Assembly: GCA_032716605.1 (NCBI GenBank)
Contig: CM064485.1
Coordinates: 29,725,558-29,789,557, forward strand
From: Paralithodes platypus
Taxonomy: Eukaryota; Arthropoda; Malacostraca; Decapoda; Lithodidae
Reading direction: 5' to 3'
DNA: 64,000 nucleotides
Shown: in pieces, positions 22,262-34,271 of the stretch
Layout: each line of letters starts with the position of its first letter
Numbering within the stretch: position 1 is the stretch's first letter
Notes under the pieces: model-generated
What the model saw: only the letters and a program-made list of their open reading frames with translations
Database searches by the model: none
Told to the model about the DNA's origin: nothing
Translations under genes and position numbers: made by a program

Positions 22262-25200
22262 GTTTTTCCCTTGTATGTCGCTACTCTGTATATAAAGACA
22301 CTCACACCTAGGATACCCTGTATGTCGCTACTCTGTATATAAAGACACTCACACCTAGGCTACCCTGTATGTCGCTACTCTGTATATAAAGACACTCACA
22401 CCTAGGCTACCCTGTATGTCGCTACCCTGTATATAAAGACACTCACACCTAGGCTACCCTGTATGTCGCTACTCTGTATATAAAGACACTCACACCTAGG
22501 CTACCCTGTATGTCGCTACTCTGTATATAAAGACACTCACACCTAGGCTACCCTGTATGTCGCTACCCTGTATATAAAGACACTCACACCTAGGCTACCC
22601 TGTATGTCGCTACTCTGTATATAAAGACACTCACACCTAGGCTACCCTGTATGTCGCTACTCTGTATATAAAGACACTCACACCTAGGCTACCCTGTATG
22701 TCGCTACTCTGTATATAAAGACACTCACACCTAGGCTACCCTGTATGTCGCTACTCTGTATATAAAGACACTCACACCTAGGCTACCCTGTATGTCGCTA
22801 CTCTGTATGTCGCTACTCTGTATATAAAGACACTCACACCTAGGCTACCCTGTATGTCGCTACTCTGTATATAAAGACACTCACACCTAGGCTACCCTGT
22901 ATGTCCTGTATATAAAGACACTCACACCTAGGCTACCCTGTATGTCGCTACTCTGTATATAAAGACACTCACACCTAGGCTACCCTGTATGTCGCTACTC
23001 TGTATATAAAGACACTCACACCTAGGCTACCCTGTATGTCGCTACCCTGTATATAAAGACACTCACACCTAGGCTACCCTGTATGTCGCTACTCTGTATA
23101 TAAAGACACTCACACCTAGGCTACCCTGTATGTCGCTACTCTGTATATAAAGACACTCACACCTAGGCTACCCTGTATGTCGCTACTCTGTATATAAAGA
23201 CACTCACACCTAGGCTACCCTGTATGTCGCTACTCTGTATATAAAGACACTCACACCTAGGCTACCCTGTATGTCGCTACTCTGTATATAAAGACACTCA
23301 CACCTAGGCTACCCTGTATGTCGCTACTCTGTATATAGACACTCACACCTAGGCTACCCTGTATGTCGCTACTCTGTATATAAAGACACTCACACCTAGG
23401 CTACCCTGTATGTCGCTACTCTGTATATAAAGACACTCACACCTAGGCTACCCTGTATGTCGCTACCCTGTATATAAAGACACTCACACCTAGGCTACCC
23501 TGTATGTCGCTACCCTGTATATAAAGACACTCACACCTAGGCTACCCTGTATGTCGCTACCCTGTATGTCGCTACCCTGTATATAAAGACACTCACACCT
23601 AGGCTACCCTGTATGTCGCTACCCTGTATATAAAGACACTCACACCTAGGCTACCCTGTATGTCGCTACCCTGTATGTCGCTACCCTGTATATAAAGACA
23701 CTCACACCTAGGCTACCCTGTATGTCGCTACTCTGTATATAAAGACACTCACACCTAGGCTACCCTGTATGTCGCTACCCTGTATATAAAGACACTCACA
23801 CCTAGGCTACCCTGTATGTCGCTACCCTGTATATAAAGACACTCACACCTAGGCTACCCTGTATGTCGCTACTCTGTATATAAAGACACTCTCACCTAGG
23901 CTACCCTGTATGTCACTACCCTGTATATAAAGACACTCACACCTAGGCTACCCTGTATGTCGCTACTCTGTATATAAAGACACTCACACCTAGGCTACCC
24001 TGTATGTCGCTACTCTGTATATAAAGACACTCACACCTAGGCTACCCTGTATGTCGCTACCCTGTATATAAAGACACTCACACCTAGGCTACCCTGTATG
24101 TCGCTACTCTGTATATAAAGACACTCACACCTAGGCTACCCTGTATGTCGCTACTCTGTATATAAAGACACTCACACCTAGGCTACTCTGTATATAAAGA
24201 CACTCACACCTAGGCTACCCTGTATGTCGCTACTCTGTATATAAAGACACTCACACCTAGGCTACCCTGTATGTCGCTACTCTGTATATAAAGACACTCA
24301 CACCTAGGCTACCCTGTATGTCGCTACTCTGTATATAAAGACACTCACACCTAGGCTACCCTGTATGTCGCTACTCTGTATATAAAGACACTCACACCTA
24401 GGCTACCCTGTATGTCGCTACCCTGTATGTCGCTACTCTGTATATAAAGACACTCACACCTAGGCTACCCTGTATGTCGCTACTCTGTATATAAAGACAC
24501 TCACACCTAGGCTACCCTGTATGTCGCTACCCTGTATATAAAGACACTCACACCTAGGCTACCCTGTATGTCGCTACTCTGTATATAAAGACACTCACAC
24601 CTAGGCTACCCTGTATGTCGCTACTCTGTATATAAAGACACTCACACCTAGGCTACCCTGTATGTCGCTACCCTGTATATAAAGACACTCACACCTAGGC
24701 TACCCTGTATGTCGCTACTCTGTATATAAAGACACTCACACCTAGGCTACCCTGTATGTCGCTACTCTGTATATAAAGACACTCACACCTAGGCTACCCT
24801 GTATGTCGCTACTCTGTATATAAAGACACTCACACCTAGGCTACCCTGTATGTCGCTACTCTGTATATAAAGACACTCACACCTAGGCTACCCTGTATGT
24901 CGCTACTCTGTATATAAAGACACTCACACCTAGGCTACCCTGTATGTCGCTACTCTGTATATAAAGACACTCACACCTAGGCTACCCTGTATGTCGCTAC
25001 TCTGTATATAAAGACACTCACACCTAGGCTACCCTGTATGTCGCTACTCTGTATATAAAGACACTCACACCTAGGCTACCCTGTATGTCGCTACCCTGTA
25101 TATAAAGACACTCACACCTAGGCTACCCTGTATGTCGCTACCCTGTATATAAAGACACTCACACCTAGGCTACCCTGTATGTCGCTACCCTGTATGTCGC

Positions 25201-28200
25201 TACCCTGTATATAAAGACACTCACACCTAGGCTACCCTGTATGTCGCTACCCTGTATATAAAGACACTCACACCTAGGCTACCCTGTATGTCGCTACCCT
25301 GTATGTCGCTACCCTGTATATAAAGACACTCACACCTAGGCTACCCTGTATGTCGCTACTCTGTATATAAAGACACTCACACCTAGGCTACCCTGTATGT
25401 CGCTACCCTGTATATAAAGACACTCACACCTAGGCTACCCTGTATGTCGCTACCCTGTATATAAAGACACTCACACCTAGGCTACCCTGTATGTCGCTAC
25501 TCTGTATATAAAGACACACTCACACCTAGGCTACCCTGTATGTCGCTACCCTGTATATAAAGACACTCACACCTAGGCTACCCTGTATGTCGCTACTCTG
25601 TATATAAAGACACTCACACCTAGGCTACCCTGTATGTCGCTACTCTGTATATAAAGACACTCACACCTAGGCTACCCTGTATGTCGCTACTCTGTATATA
25701 AAGACACTCACACCTAGGCTACCCTGTATGTCGCTACCCTGTATATAAAGACACTCACACCTAGGCTACCCTGTATGTCGCTACCCTGTATATAAAGACA
25801 CTCACACCTAGGCTACCCTGTATGTCGCTACCCTGTATATAAAGACACTCACACCTAGGCTACCCTGTATGTCGCTACCCTGTATATAAAGACACTCACA
25901 CCTAGGCTACCCTGTATGTCGCTACTCTGTATATAAAGACACTCACACCTAGGCTACCCTGTATGTCGCTACCCTGTATATAAAGACACTCACACCTAGG
26001 CTACCCTGTATGTCGCTACTCTGTATATAAAGACACTCACACCTAGGCTACCCTGTATGTCGCTACTCTGTATATAAAGACACTCACACCTAGGCTACCC
26101 TGTATGTCGCTACCCTGTATATAAAGACACTCACACCTAGGCTACCCTGTATGTCGCTACTCTGTATATAAAGACACTCACACCTAGGCTACCCTGTATG
26201 TCGCTACCCTGTATATAAAGACACTCACACCTAGGCTACCCTGTATGTCGCTACTCTGTATATAAAGACACTCACACCTAGGCTACCCTGTATGTCGCTA
26301 CCTCTGTATATAAAGACACTCACACCTAGGCTACCCTGTATGTCGCTACCCTGTATATAAAGACACTCACACCTAGGCTACCCTGTATGTCGCTACTCTG
26401 TATATAAAGACACTCACACCTAGGCTACCCTGTATGTCGCTACCCTGTATATAAAGACACTCACACCTAGGCTACCCTGTATGTCGCTACTCTGTATATA
26501 AAGACACTCACACCTAGGCTACCCTGTATGTCGCTACCCTGTATATAAAGACACTCACACCTAGGCTACCCTGTATGTCGCTACCCTGTATATAAAGACA
26601 CTCACACCTAGGCTACCCTGTATGTCGCTACTCTGTATATAAAGACACTCACACCTAGGCTACCCTGTATGTCGCTACCCTGTATATAAAGACACTCACA
26701 CCTAGGCTACCCTGTATGTCGCTACCCTGTATATAAAGACACTCACACCTAGGCTACCCTGTATGTCGCTACTCTGTATATAAAGACACTCACACCTAGG
26801 CTACCCTGTATGTCGCTACTCTGTATATAAAGACACTCACACCTAGGCTACCCTGTATGTCGCTACCCTGTATATAAAGACACTCACACCTAGGCTACCC
26901 TGTATGTCGCTACTCTGTATATAAAGACACTCACACCTAGGCTACCCTGTATGTCGCTACCCTGTATATAAAGACACTCACACCTAGGCTACCCTGTATG
27001 TCGCTACTCTGTATATAAAGACACTCACACCTAGGCTACCCTGTATGTCGCTACCCTGTATATAAAGACACTCACACCTAGGCTACCCTGTATGTCGCTA
27101 CTCTGTATATAAAGACACTCACACCTAGGCTACCCTGTATGTCGCTACCCTGTATATAAAGACACTCACACCTAGGCTACCCTGTATGTCGCTACTCTGT
27201 ATATAAAGACACTCACACCTAGGCTACCCTGTATGTCGCTACCCTGTATATAAAGACACTCACACCTAGGCTACCCTGTATGTCGCTACTCTGTATATAA
27301 AGACACTCACACCTAGGCTACCCTGTATGTCGCTACCCTGTATATAAAGACACTCACACCTAGGCTACCCTGTATGTCGCTACCCTGTATGTCGCTACCC
27401 TGTATATAAAGACACTCACACCTAGGCTACCCTGTATGTCGCTACTCTGTATATAAAGACACTCACACCTAGGCTACCCTGTATGTCGCTACTCTGTATA
27501 TAAAGACACTCACACCTAGGCTACCCTGTATGTCGCTACCCTGTATATAAAGACACTCACACCTAGGCTACCCTGTATGTCGCTACTCTGTATATAAAGA
27601 CACTCACACCTAGGCTACCCTGTATGTCGCTACCCTGTATATAAAGACACTCACACCTAGGCTACCCTGTATGTCGCTACTCTGTATATAAAGACACTCA
27701 CACCTAGGCTACCCTGTATGTCGCTACCCTGTATATAAAGACACTCACACCTAGGCTACCCTGTATGTCGCTACTCTGTATATAAAGACACTCACACCTA
27801 GGCTACCCTGTATGTCGCTACTCTGTATATAAAGACACTCACACCTAGGCTACCCTGTATGTCGCTACCCTGTATATAAAGACACTCACACCTAGGCTAC
27901 CCTGTATGTCGCTACTCTGTATATAAAGACACTCACACCTAGGCTACCCTGTATGTCGCTACCCTGTATATAAAGACACTCACACCTAGGCTACCCTGTA
28001 TGTCGCTACTCTGTATATAAAGACACTCACACCTAGGCTACCCTGTATGTCGCTACCCTGTATATAAAGACACTCACACCTAGGCTACCCTGTATGTCGC
28101 TACTCTGTATATAAAGACACTCACACCTAGGCTACCCTGTATGTCGCTACTCTGTATATAAAGACACTCACACCTAGGCTACCCTGTATGTCGCTACTCT

Positions 28201-29150
28201 GTATATAAAGACACTCACACCTAGGCTACCCTGTATGTCGCTACTCTGTATATAAAGACACTCACACCTAGGCTACCCTTGTATGTCGCTACCCTGTATA
28301 TAAAGACACTCACACCTAGGCTACCCTGTATGTCGCTACCCTGTATGTCGCTACCCTGTATATAAAGACACTCACACCTAGGCTACCCTGTATGTCGCTA
28401 CTCTGTATATAAAGACACTCACACCTAGGCTACCCTGTATGTCGCTACCCTGTATATAAAGACACTCACACCTAGGCTACCCTGTATGTCGCTACCCTGT
28501 ATATAAAGACACTCACACCTAGGCTACCCTGTATGTCGCTACTCTGTATATAAAGACACTCACACCTAGGCTACCCTGTATGTCGCTACTCTGTATATAA
28601 AGACACTCACACCTAGGCTACCCTGTATGTCGCTACCCTGTATATAAAGACACTCACACCTAGGCTACCCTGTATGTCGCTACTCTGTATATAAAGACAC
28701 TCACACCTAGGCTACCCTTGTATGTCGCTACCCTGTATATAAAGACACTCACACCTAGGCTACCCTGTATGTCGCTACCCTGTATATAAAGACACTCACA
28801 CCTAGGCTACCCTGTATGTCGCTACCCTGTATGTCGCTACCCTGTATATAAAGACACTCACACCTAGGCTACCCTGTATGTCGCTACTCTGTATATAAAG
28901 ACACTCACACCTAGGCTACCCTGTATGTCGCTACCCTGTATATAAAGACACTCACACCTAGGCTACCCTGTATGTCGCTACTCTGTATATAAAGACACTC
29001 ACACCTAGGCTACCCTGTATGTCGCTACCCTGTATATAAAGACACTCACACCTAGGCTACCCTGTATGTCGCTACCCTGTATATAAAGACACTCACACCT
29101 AGGCTACCCTGTATGTCGCTACCCTGTATATAAAGACACTCTCACCTAGG
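22262..29150. repeat. 47-bp satellite array, about 146 units
   Basis: Each unit reads CTACCCTGTATGTCGCTACY, then CTGTATATAAAGACACTCAC and ACCTAGG. The Y base alternates T or C in patterned fashion. Occasional 15-bp partial duplications (TATGTCGCTACCCTG) and single-base indels allow units to be traced, and blocks are repeated at larger scale. Every unit has a TATATAAAG TATA-like string and a CCTAGG palindrome. There are no long ORFs. Confidence 0.98.
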
Positions 29151-29217
29151 CTGGTCCTGTTTTGTCTTTGATGATGCTCGCTGGGTTTTGTCTTTAAGTT
29201 TTTGCTTTATATTTTAA

Positions 29218-29300
29218 TTGTTTTCCCCATTTGTCTATTGTTTTCCCCATCTGTATTGTTTTCCCCATTTGTCTATTGTTTTCCCCATTTGTCTATTCTC
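29218..29300. repeat. short tandem repeat of TTGTTTTCCCCATTTGTCTA
   Basis: About four imperfect units of roughly 20 bp follow the satellite array. Confidence 0.8.
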
Positions 29301-29304
29301 CTCG

Positions 29305-29525
29305 GTTTCTTTTGTTTATCTCCATTCTTTTGTTTATCTCCATTCTTTCGTTTATCTCCATTCTTTTGTTTATCTCCATTCTTTTGTTTATCTCCATTCT
29401 TTTGTTTATCTCCATTCTTTTGTTTATCTCCATTCTTTTGTTTATCTCCATTCTTTTGTTTATCTCCATTCTTTCGTTTATCTCCATTCTTTTGTTTATC
29501 TCCATTCTTTTGTTTATCTCCATTG
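29305..29525. repeat. 18-bp minisatellite, about 12 units
   Basis: The unit TTTGTTTATCTCCATTCT is repeated, with a few TTTCG variants. Because 18 is divisible by 3, the frames stay open and give repetitive ORFs that are not considered genes. The flank 29525-29690 is paralogous to 18665-18850. Confidence 0.95.
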
Positions 29526-29689
29526 TTTCATCTTCTGCCTTTCGTCCTCTCCACCCTCATTGTCTTCGTCTTTCTCAATTATTTCATCTTCTCTACGTCC
29601 ATTCTCCCTCGTACCTACATTATCCCTCCTCCTCTTCTCTTTCTCCGCCTCCTTTCCTTTCTCCTATCTTCCTTCTTATAGCAAATTAT

Positions 29690-29877
29690 TATTATTAGTA
29701 GTAGTGCTATTGTTATTATTATTGTTATTATTATTATCATCATTGTTTATTATTGTTATTATTATTATTATTATAATTAATATTTGTATTATTATTATAT
29801 GATGTTACTTAAATGATTATCTTGTCTTGATGCCCAGACTGAGTGTTAGTGCCACAGTAATGATTGCGTAATTCCTG

Positions 29878-29912
<35 letters not shown>

Positions 29913-29920
29913 CAACTTGA
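29690..29920. repeat. ATT-rich microsatellites
   Basis: Blocks of ATT and TTATTG at 29690-29800 and (ATT)n at 29877-29912. Confidence 0.9.
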
Positions 29921-29934
29921 GGATTGTGATGCGT

Positions 29935-30105
29935 TTTGACAGTTTCTTCTGGCTACTATTAAAACGACTTTATTCAGTTTAGAAAGAACTTGTGGGTGCT
30001 AGAGAGTTAATTGAGAGACTTGTTTACCCCTTTGATTCTCAGAGAGCCTTCCTAAGTGATATAAAATCGTCTAATGCTAGCCACAACAAACTATCAACAT
30101 AATCT
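29935..30105. mobile_element. TTAA fold-back MITE ('pB3'), degraded copy
   Basis: Recognisable inner marks are TGGCTACTATTAAAACGA, TTATTCAGTTTAGAAAGAAC and CCTTCCTAAGTGATATAAAA with TCGTCTAATGCTAGCC. The terminal CCCCTTCTGTACCGG ends are lost. Confidence 0.55.
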
Positions 30106-30400
30106 TCACTGGGTTATACGCCCGCGAATAATCGGGAAAAGCGAACTAACGATAATACGCCAGGGAAATTCAGAGAGGGAAAATCTGCGGTTCTCAGGAT
30201 TTATTTTTTGTTTCCATAATTTTCCCTTCGTTCTGTCGGCCGAGTTTTAAGGTAATTACGCTGGCATGAGAGAAGTGGAGGATTTTTTGTGCTTCATTTG
30301 TTTTTACTTTTTCTGTTGATCAAGTGGGTGGAAATAATGTTTGGGCTGGTTTAATGATTTGGTGGATTAATGCTGTGGTTGCGGTCAATGTGTACGTGTG
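30106..30400. other. no gene seen
   Basis: Nothing coding or repetitive was recognised before the TG run at about 30398. Confidence 0.4.
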
Positions 30401-30527
30401 TGTGTGTGTGTTTTTTTTTTTTTAGTTTTATTGGTGGTAGGCAAGGAAACAGAAAGGAATGGTATAGTGAGAAGTTTGAAATTAACTTGTTTTGATTTGT
30501 TATGACGGGCATACAAATACTTATATA

Positions 30528-30590
<63 letters not shown>
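30528..30590. repeat. (TA)n microsatellite
   Basis: About 30 TA units, flanked upstream by a TG/T-run at 30398-30423. Confidence 0.95.
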
Positions 30591-30596
<6 letters not shown>

Positions 30597-30639
30597 TAGG
30601 GTGACAGTTGTATTCAAACCAAATGTAACCCAAATTACA

Positions 30640-30642
<3 letters not shown>

Positions 30643-30690
<48 letters not shown>
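30643..30690. repeat. (AC)n at the 5' junction of SINE copy b
   Basis: Pure AC run ending directly at the truncated SINE start AGGTACCTGG. Confidence 0.95.
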
Positions 30691-30694
<4 letters not shown>

Positions 30695-31035
30695 ACCTGG
30701 AATAAGTGGACGACGTTGTGACGTCCCATCTGGGGTTGGCAAAAATGGTACAAGGCGAGATGGGTATCATATGGTTCACCTAAGCTGATGGCTACCTAAG
30801 CCTTCGGGCGAGACGGTACCGTCTATAGTGAGAAAGGTACCATACAGATCCACCCTAAGCCTTCGTTTCCGATGTCGCCAATTGGCTAAATACAGACTAC
30901 ACACATATCCACAGCCATTCCAACAGTACATAAAACACTTAACATGCATTTCACGCAATACATTCCCAGTTAAGGAGGCGCGATAATAATGAGCTTAGCT
31001 CGCATTGCGTGGATTCCCCTTGACGAACAAGTAAC
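30691..31035 (+). mobile_element. tRNA-Val-derived SINE family, copy b (5' truncated)
   Basis: Starts at AGGTACCTGGAATAAGTGG, which is internal in the full-length copy at 31055, and runs to GAACAAGTAAC followed by (AC)n. The tRNA head is missing. It is head-to-tail with copy a, separated only by AC repeat. Confidence 0.9.
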
Positions 31036-31054
31036 ACACACACACACACACACA
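31034..31054. repeat. (AC)n between SINE copies b and a
   Basis: About 10 AC units serve as both the 3' flank of copy b and the 5' flank of copy a. Confidence 0.95.
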
Positions 31055-31124
31055 GCCCGTAGCCTAGTAGGTAGAGCTCTCGTCTCACACACGAGGGGTC
31101 GGGGGTTCAATCCCCGGCCGGGCG
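31055..31124 (+). promoter_or_regulatory. tRNA-Val(CAC)-like head with Pol III A and B boxes
   Basis: The A box is TAGCCTAGTAGG and the B box GGTTCAATCC. The anticodon arm CTCGT-CTCACAC-ACGAG gives a CAC anticodon, and GCCCG pairs with CGGGC as the acceptor stem. The D stem is imperfect and the sequence runs straight into the SINE body, so it is an internal Pol III promoter, not a host tRNA gene. Confidence 0.85.
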
Positions 31125-31529
31125 GAGACAAATTGGGCTTGTCTCCTTTCATGTGTTAGCCTCAGTTCACCTAGCTGTAAATAGGTACCTGGAATAAGTG
31201 GACGACATTGTGACGTCCCATCTGGGGTTGGCAAAAATGGTACAAGGCGAGATGGGTATCATATGGTTCACCTAAGCTGATGGCTACGTAAGCCTTCGGG
31301 CGAGACGGTACCGTCTATAGTGAGAATGGTACCATACAGATCCACCCTAAGCCTTTGTTTCTGATGTCGCCAATTGGCTAAATACAGACTACACACACAT
31401 CCACAGCCATTCCAACAGTACATAAAACACTTAACATGCATTTCACGCAATACATTCCCAGTTAAGGAGGCGCGATAATAATGAGCTTAGCTCGCATTGC
31501 GTAGATTCCCCTTGACGAACAAGTAACTG

Positions 31530-31535
<6 letters not shown>
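31055..31535 (+). mobile_element. tRNA-Val-derived SINE, full-length copy a
   Basis: A 481-bp element with a tRNA-like head (31055-31124) and a body holding ATTGGGCTTGTCTCC, GGTACCTGGAATAAGTGG, GGTACCGTCTATAGTGAG and GCGCGATAATAATGAGC. It ends AAGTAACTGAGTAAC followed by (AC)n. SINEs have no coding capacity and depend on a LINE for movement; which LINE drives this one is unknown. The shared AC-repeat location suggests LINE D or a relative. Confidence 0.9.

Positions 31536-31565
<30 letters not shown>
31534..31565. repeat. (AC)n tail of SINE copy a
   Basis: About 16 AC units directly after GAGTAAC. Confidence 0.95.
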
Positions 31566-31568
<3 letters not shown>

Positions 31569-31685
31569 TGGGGCTAGTTTAGGGTCATAAAGCAAATAGT
31601 TAGAGTGTTTGTAGAAGGATTATATTACAAGCCTTAATGTTCTTTGGCTATACTTGCGTCGGTTATTTTTATTTGTGTATTGCTA

Positions 31686-31727
<42 letters not shown>

Positions 31728-32510
31728 GGTATATATGTATCGGGGATTATATTGTTTAGATACCTTTTTGCCTCTTACCTTGATTTTCCTTGTAGTCCAG
31801 GTTAACACTGTAAAAACATGTTGAAAGGTAAATCATAGAGGTAACTGATTTGAAGCAAAGACACTGGTGGCTTTCTATATATATTTATTTAACACAAAAT
31901 AATTATAGAACTATGCGGTTTGTAAATAGTTATAAGGTCTGTGTAGATACTGTATTGCCCAGCAGGGAAGTATCTACCTAATTAAAAGCAGTAAGCTGGC
32001 TAACAACTAGATTGAGCTATTATTCCTGTAATCTGTAATTCCTTCCTGTAAAGAATAGATGAATTAAGAATAGCGAAAATAGGTAAACGGTACACACACT
32101 AATTGCACAGTATCGCACTGTCACTGTAATGTCACTGTATTAATTACCACGGCCGCTTGAAGGGGTAACCTTCCTAATGGGTGGCTGTTCTGCTACTGGT
32201 CCAAGACTGGGGGCTCGAGCGTGCCGGCTTCCTACCAGTGTGGAGTCATACGATATTAGTTGCTAGCAATCATCTTGGTGTTGCTGCAATTCTCTAAAGG
32301 GAGCGTGAGAACCCCTGCTTAGCTTGCAAGAATAGTACCAAGGCCTTTATAGGTGGGGTGATCTTCTATAGGGGAGATCATGCCCAATTAGAATGTACAG
32401 TAGTATACTTAAGTAAGTGAATAATTGTTATAAGGGTGTGAGTTATACAAGTGATTATATGAGTTACCCTAGAGTGTACAGTCGCTCAAAATGCGCTGTT
32501 ACATATATAT
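31566..32510. other. no gene seen; (TA)n at 31689-31727
   Basis: No coding pattern and no match to the other repeat families could be found in this roughly 940-bp stretch, apart from a TA microsatellite. Confidence 0.4.
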
Positions 32511-32514
32511 GTAT

Positions 32515-32640
32515 TGTTTTAAGTTTGATGGGATGGAGGTCTACGGAGCATAACACAAATAAATAAAATAAAATTAAAATAAATAAATATAATATAATAT
32601 ATACTGTATATATATACAGTATATAGTATATATATAAAAC
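32515..32640 (+). repeat. double-hairpin repeat end fragment plus TA repeats
   Basis: GTTTGATGGGATGGAGGTCTA resembles the 3' part of the dispersed repeat. AAATA and TATA-rich sequence follows, then C-run (32689-32707) and G-run (32754-32777) homopolymers. Confidence 0.5.
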
Positions 32641-32824
32641 TCCCCCAAGCAGAACCGAATCTAATAATAGTCGCACACGAAAGCAAACCCCCCCCCCCCC
32701 CCCCCCAAGGCAAGTGACTGGCTGAAGGCACCTTTTTGTTGCTTGAAAATAAGAGGGGGTGGGGGGGGGGGGGGGGGCGGAGCCGTAGGGGGTATTTGCC
32801 TTTAGTCCTTTCGATACGGTGGCG

Positions 32825-33012
32825 TTAGACGATTTTTATTGGTTTTTGGGTGTGCTTTTGTGAGTGCAAGTGTGTATTTGTGTGTGTGTTTGTATGTGTT
32901 TGCAATTTATTATGGCTAACTAGACAATTTTATTGGTTTATGGATGTGCTTTTGCGTTTGTGCTTTTGTGAGTGCAAGTGTGCCTGTGTGTGTGTGTGTG
33001 TGTGTGTACATT
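32825..33012. repeat. about 100-bp direct duplication rich in TG
   Basis: The phrase GTGCTTTTGTGAGTGCAAGT occurs at about 32852 and 32960, each preceded by a TTTTATTGGTTT stretch and followed by TG repeats. Confidence 0.75.
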
Positions 33013-33039
33013 GTTTTGTTTTGGTTAATTCTAGACCTA

Positions 33040-33265
33040 TTTATTCAGCGTAGGAAGAAACTCCATTAACAAATGTACAGTATATATATATATATATATA
33101 AATATAAATATATACTTGTTTTTTTGTTTTGTTTTTCAAGTTATTTCATTTTTATAACTAGAAGATTATTATTAGCTTAAGAATGTCCTCTACTAAGCCA
33201 ACTTTTCCAAATATCACTCTGACTCCTTCAAACACACCCTAAGCTGAGTAAAACCGTCTAATGCT
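33040..33265. mobile_element. TTAA fold-back MITE ('pB3'), degraded copy with TA insert
   Basis: TTTATTCAGCGTAGGAAGAA at the left and CCCTAAGCTGAGTAAAACCG with TCTAATGCTAATAAGA at the right match inner arms of the family. A TA repeat and T-runs lie between them. Confidence 0.45.
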
Positions 33266-33308
33266 AATAAGATGAAGAAAGGCTTGACCGCATTACTGAA
33301 AGGGGTAA

Positions 33309-33310
<2 letters not shown>

Positions 33311-33356
<46 letters not shown>
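33311..33356. repeat. (TG)n microsatellite
   Basis: About 23 TG units. Confidence 0.95.
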
Positions 33357-33741
33357 GTAAATGGTCGGGGTGGACTTGTGCTTGCAGGAAAAAAAAGAAA
33401 AAAGGAGAAATGAAGGAGGGGGAGGCGGGGGGGGGGGTAAGAAAAGTAACACGAGTACAACAAAGACAAGCAACATGTAGAAAGTAAGGGGGGGGGGGTA
33501 CATTTTTCGGTAGGAATTTAGGTAATGGTGGTGAAAGGGTTAATCGGTGGTTACGTGACGCTGTTTGGACGCCACTTCCGAATGTCAAGAGGTGTATAAT
33601 CTTAGGTGTGACACAACAACGCCTATGCTAACTTAATCCATATCATGCCGCTCAAGCCACTTTAAGGGTGTATTTCCTCATTGAGTATGGTTGGTTGTTG
33701 GAAGGAACATAATAATTATATATATTTTGATAGATATATTT

Positions 33742-34124
33742 AAATATATTTGTATTATATATGTTTTAGTTTCCTCCTTAGACATCCATCACGTTTATAA
33801 ATATATTTGTATTATATATGTTTTAGTTTCCTCCTTAGACATCCATCACGTTTATAAATTGACCCCCAACACCCTCCTTCAAGATAAATGTGTACATTTT
33901 TCGATAGAAAAATGTCCCGGCCGAAGGCCGGATTCTCTTAAAATGCAGGCTTGCTATCGCTCGCCAGGTAAAAAATCGACACCTAAATGACACAAAAAAT
34001 CTTAATATTGACAATGAAATGAAGTGAAAGATCTTAAAATCGCCAAACTAATGAGCCGAACGTCATAACATCTGACAACATATGGGGCTAAACATTAGGA
34101 AGAAAGGGGACCCGAAAAACGACC
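33742..34124 (-). repeat. double-hairpin dispersed repeat, copy 4, with 57-bp duplication
   Basis: The minus-oriented copy has the AT hairpin ACATTTTTCGATAGAAAAAT and the GC hairpin CCGGCCGAAGGCCGG side by side, then GCTATCGCTCGCCAGG and TCGCCAAACTAATGAGCCG. Its first 57 bp are tandemly duplicated (33742-33798, 33799-33855). It precedes the 28-bp satellite. Confidence 0.88.
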
Positions 34125-34271
34125 CATCTCCCCCCCCCCCCCCCCCTTAAGACTTATACCCTATAATATCATGATTGTCTTAAGCTCGGTTCACACATAC
34201 ACGAATTAACGTCCCGTCCGGCCACGACCAACAAAATGGGCAGGACGGCATCAATCTGGAGGCCCCATGAT

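Noticed and set aside
22262..29150. CRISPR-like regular spacing in the 47-bp array
   Set aside because: Units are contiguous copies with no unique spacers, and the context is eukaryotic; it is a satellite.
29202..29802. Repetitive ORFs of 155-194 codons near 29.2-29.8 kb
   Set aside because: They are produced by the 18-bp unit, which preserves frame; no domain or start signal.
31055..31124. A genuine tRNA-Val gene
   Set aside because: The same 70 bp occurs at 43019-43088 and in both cases continues into an identical SINE body; the D stem is imperfect and there is no T-run terminator directly after it.
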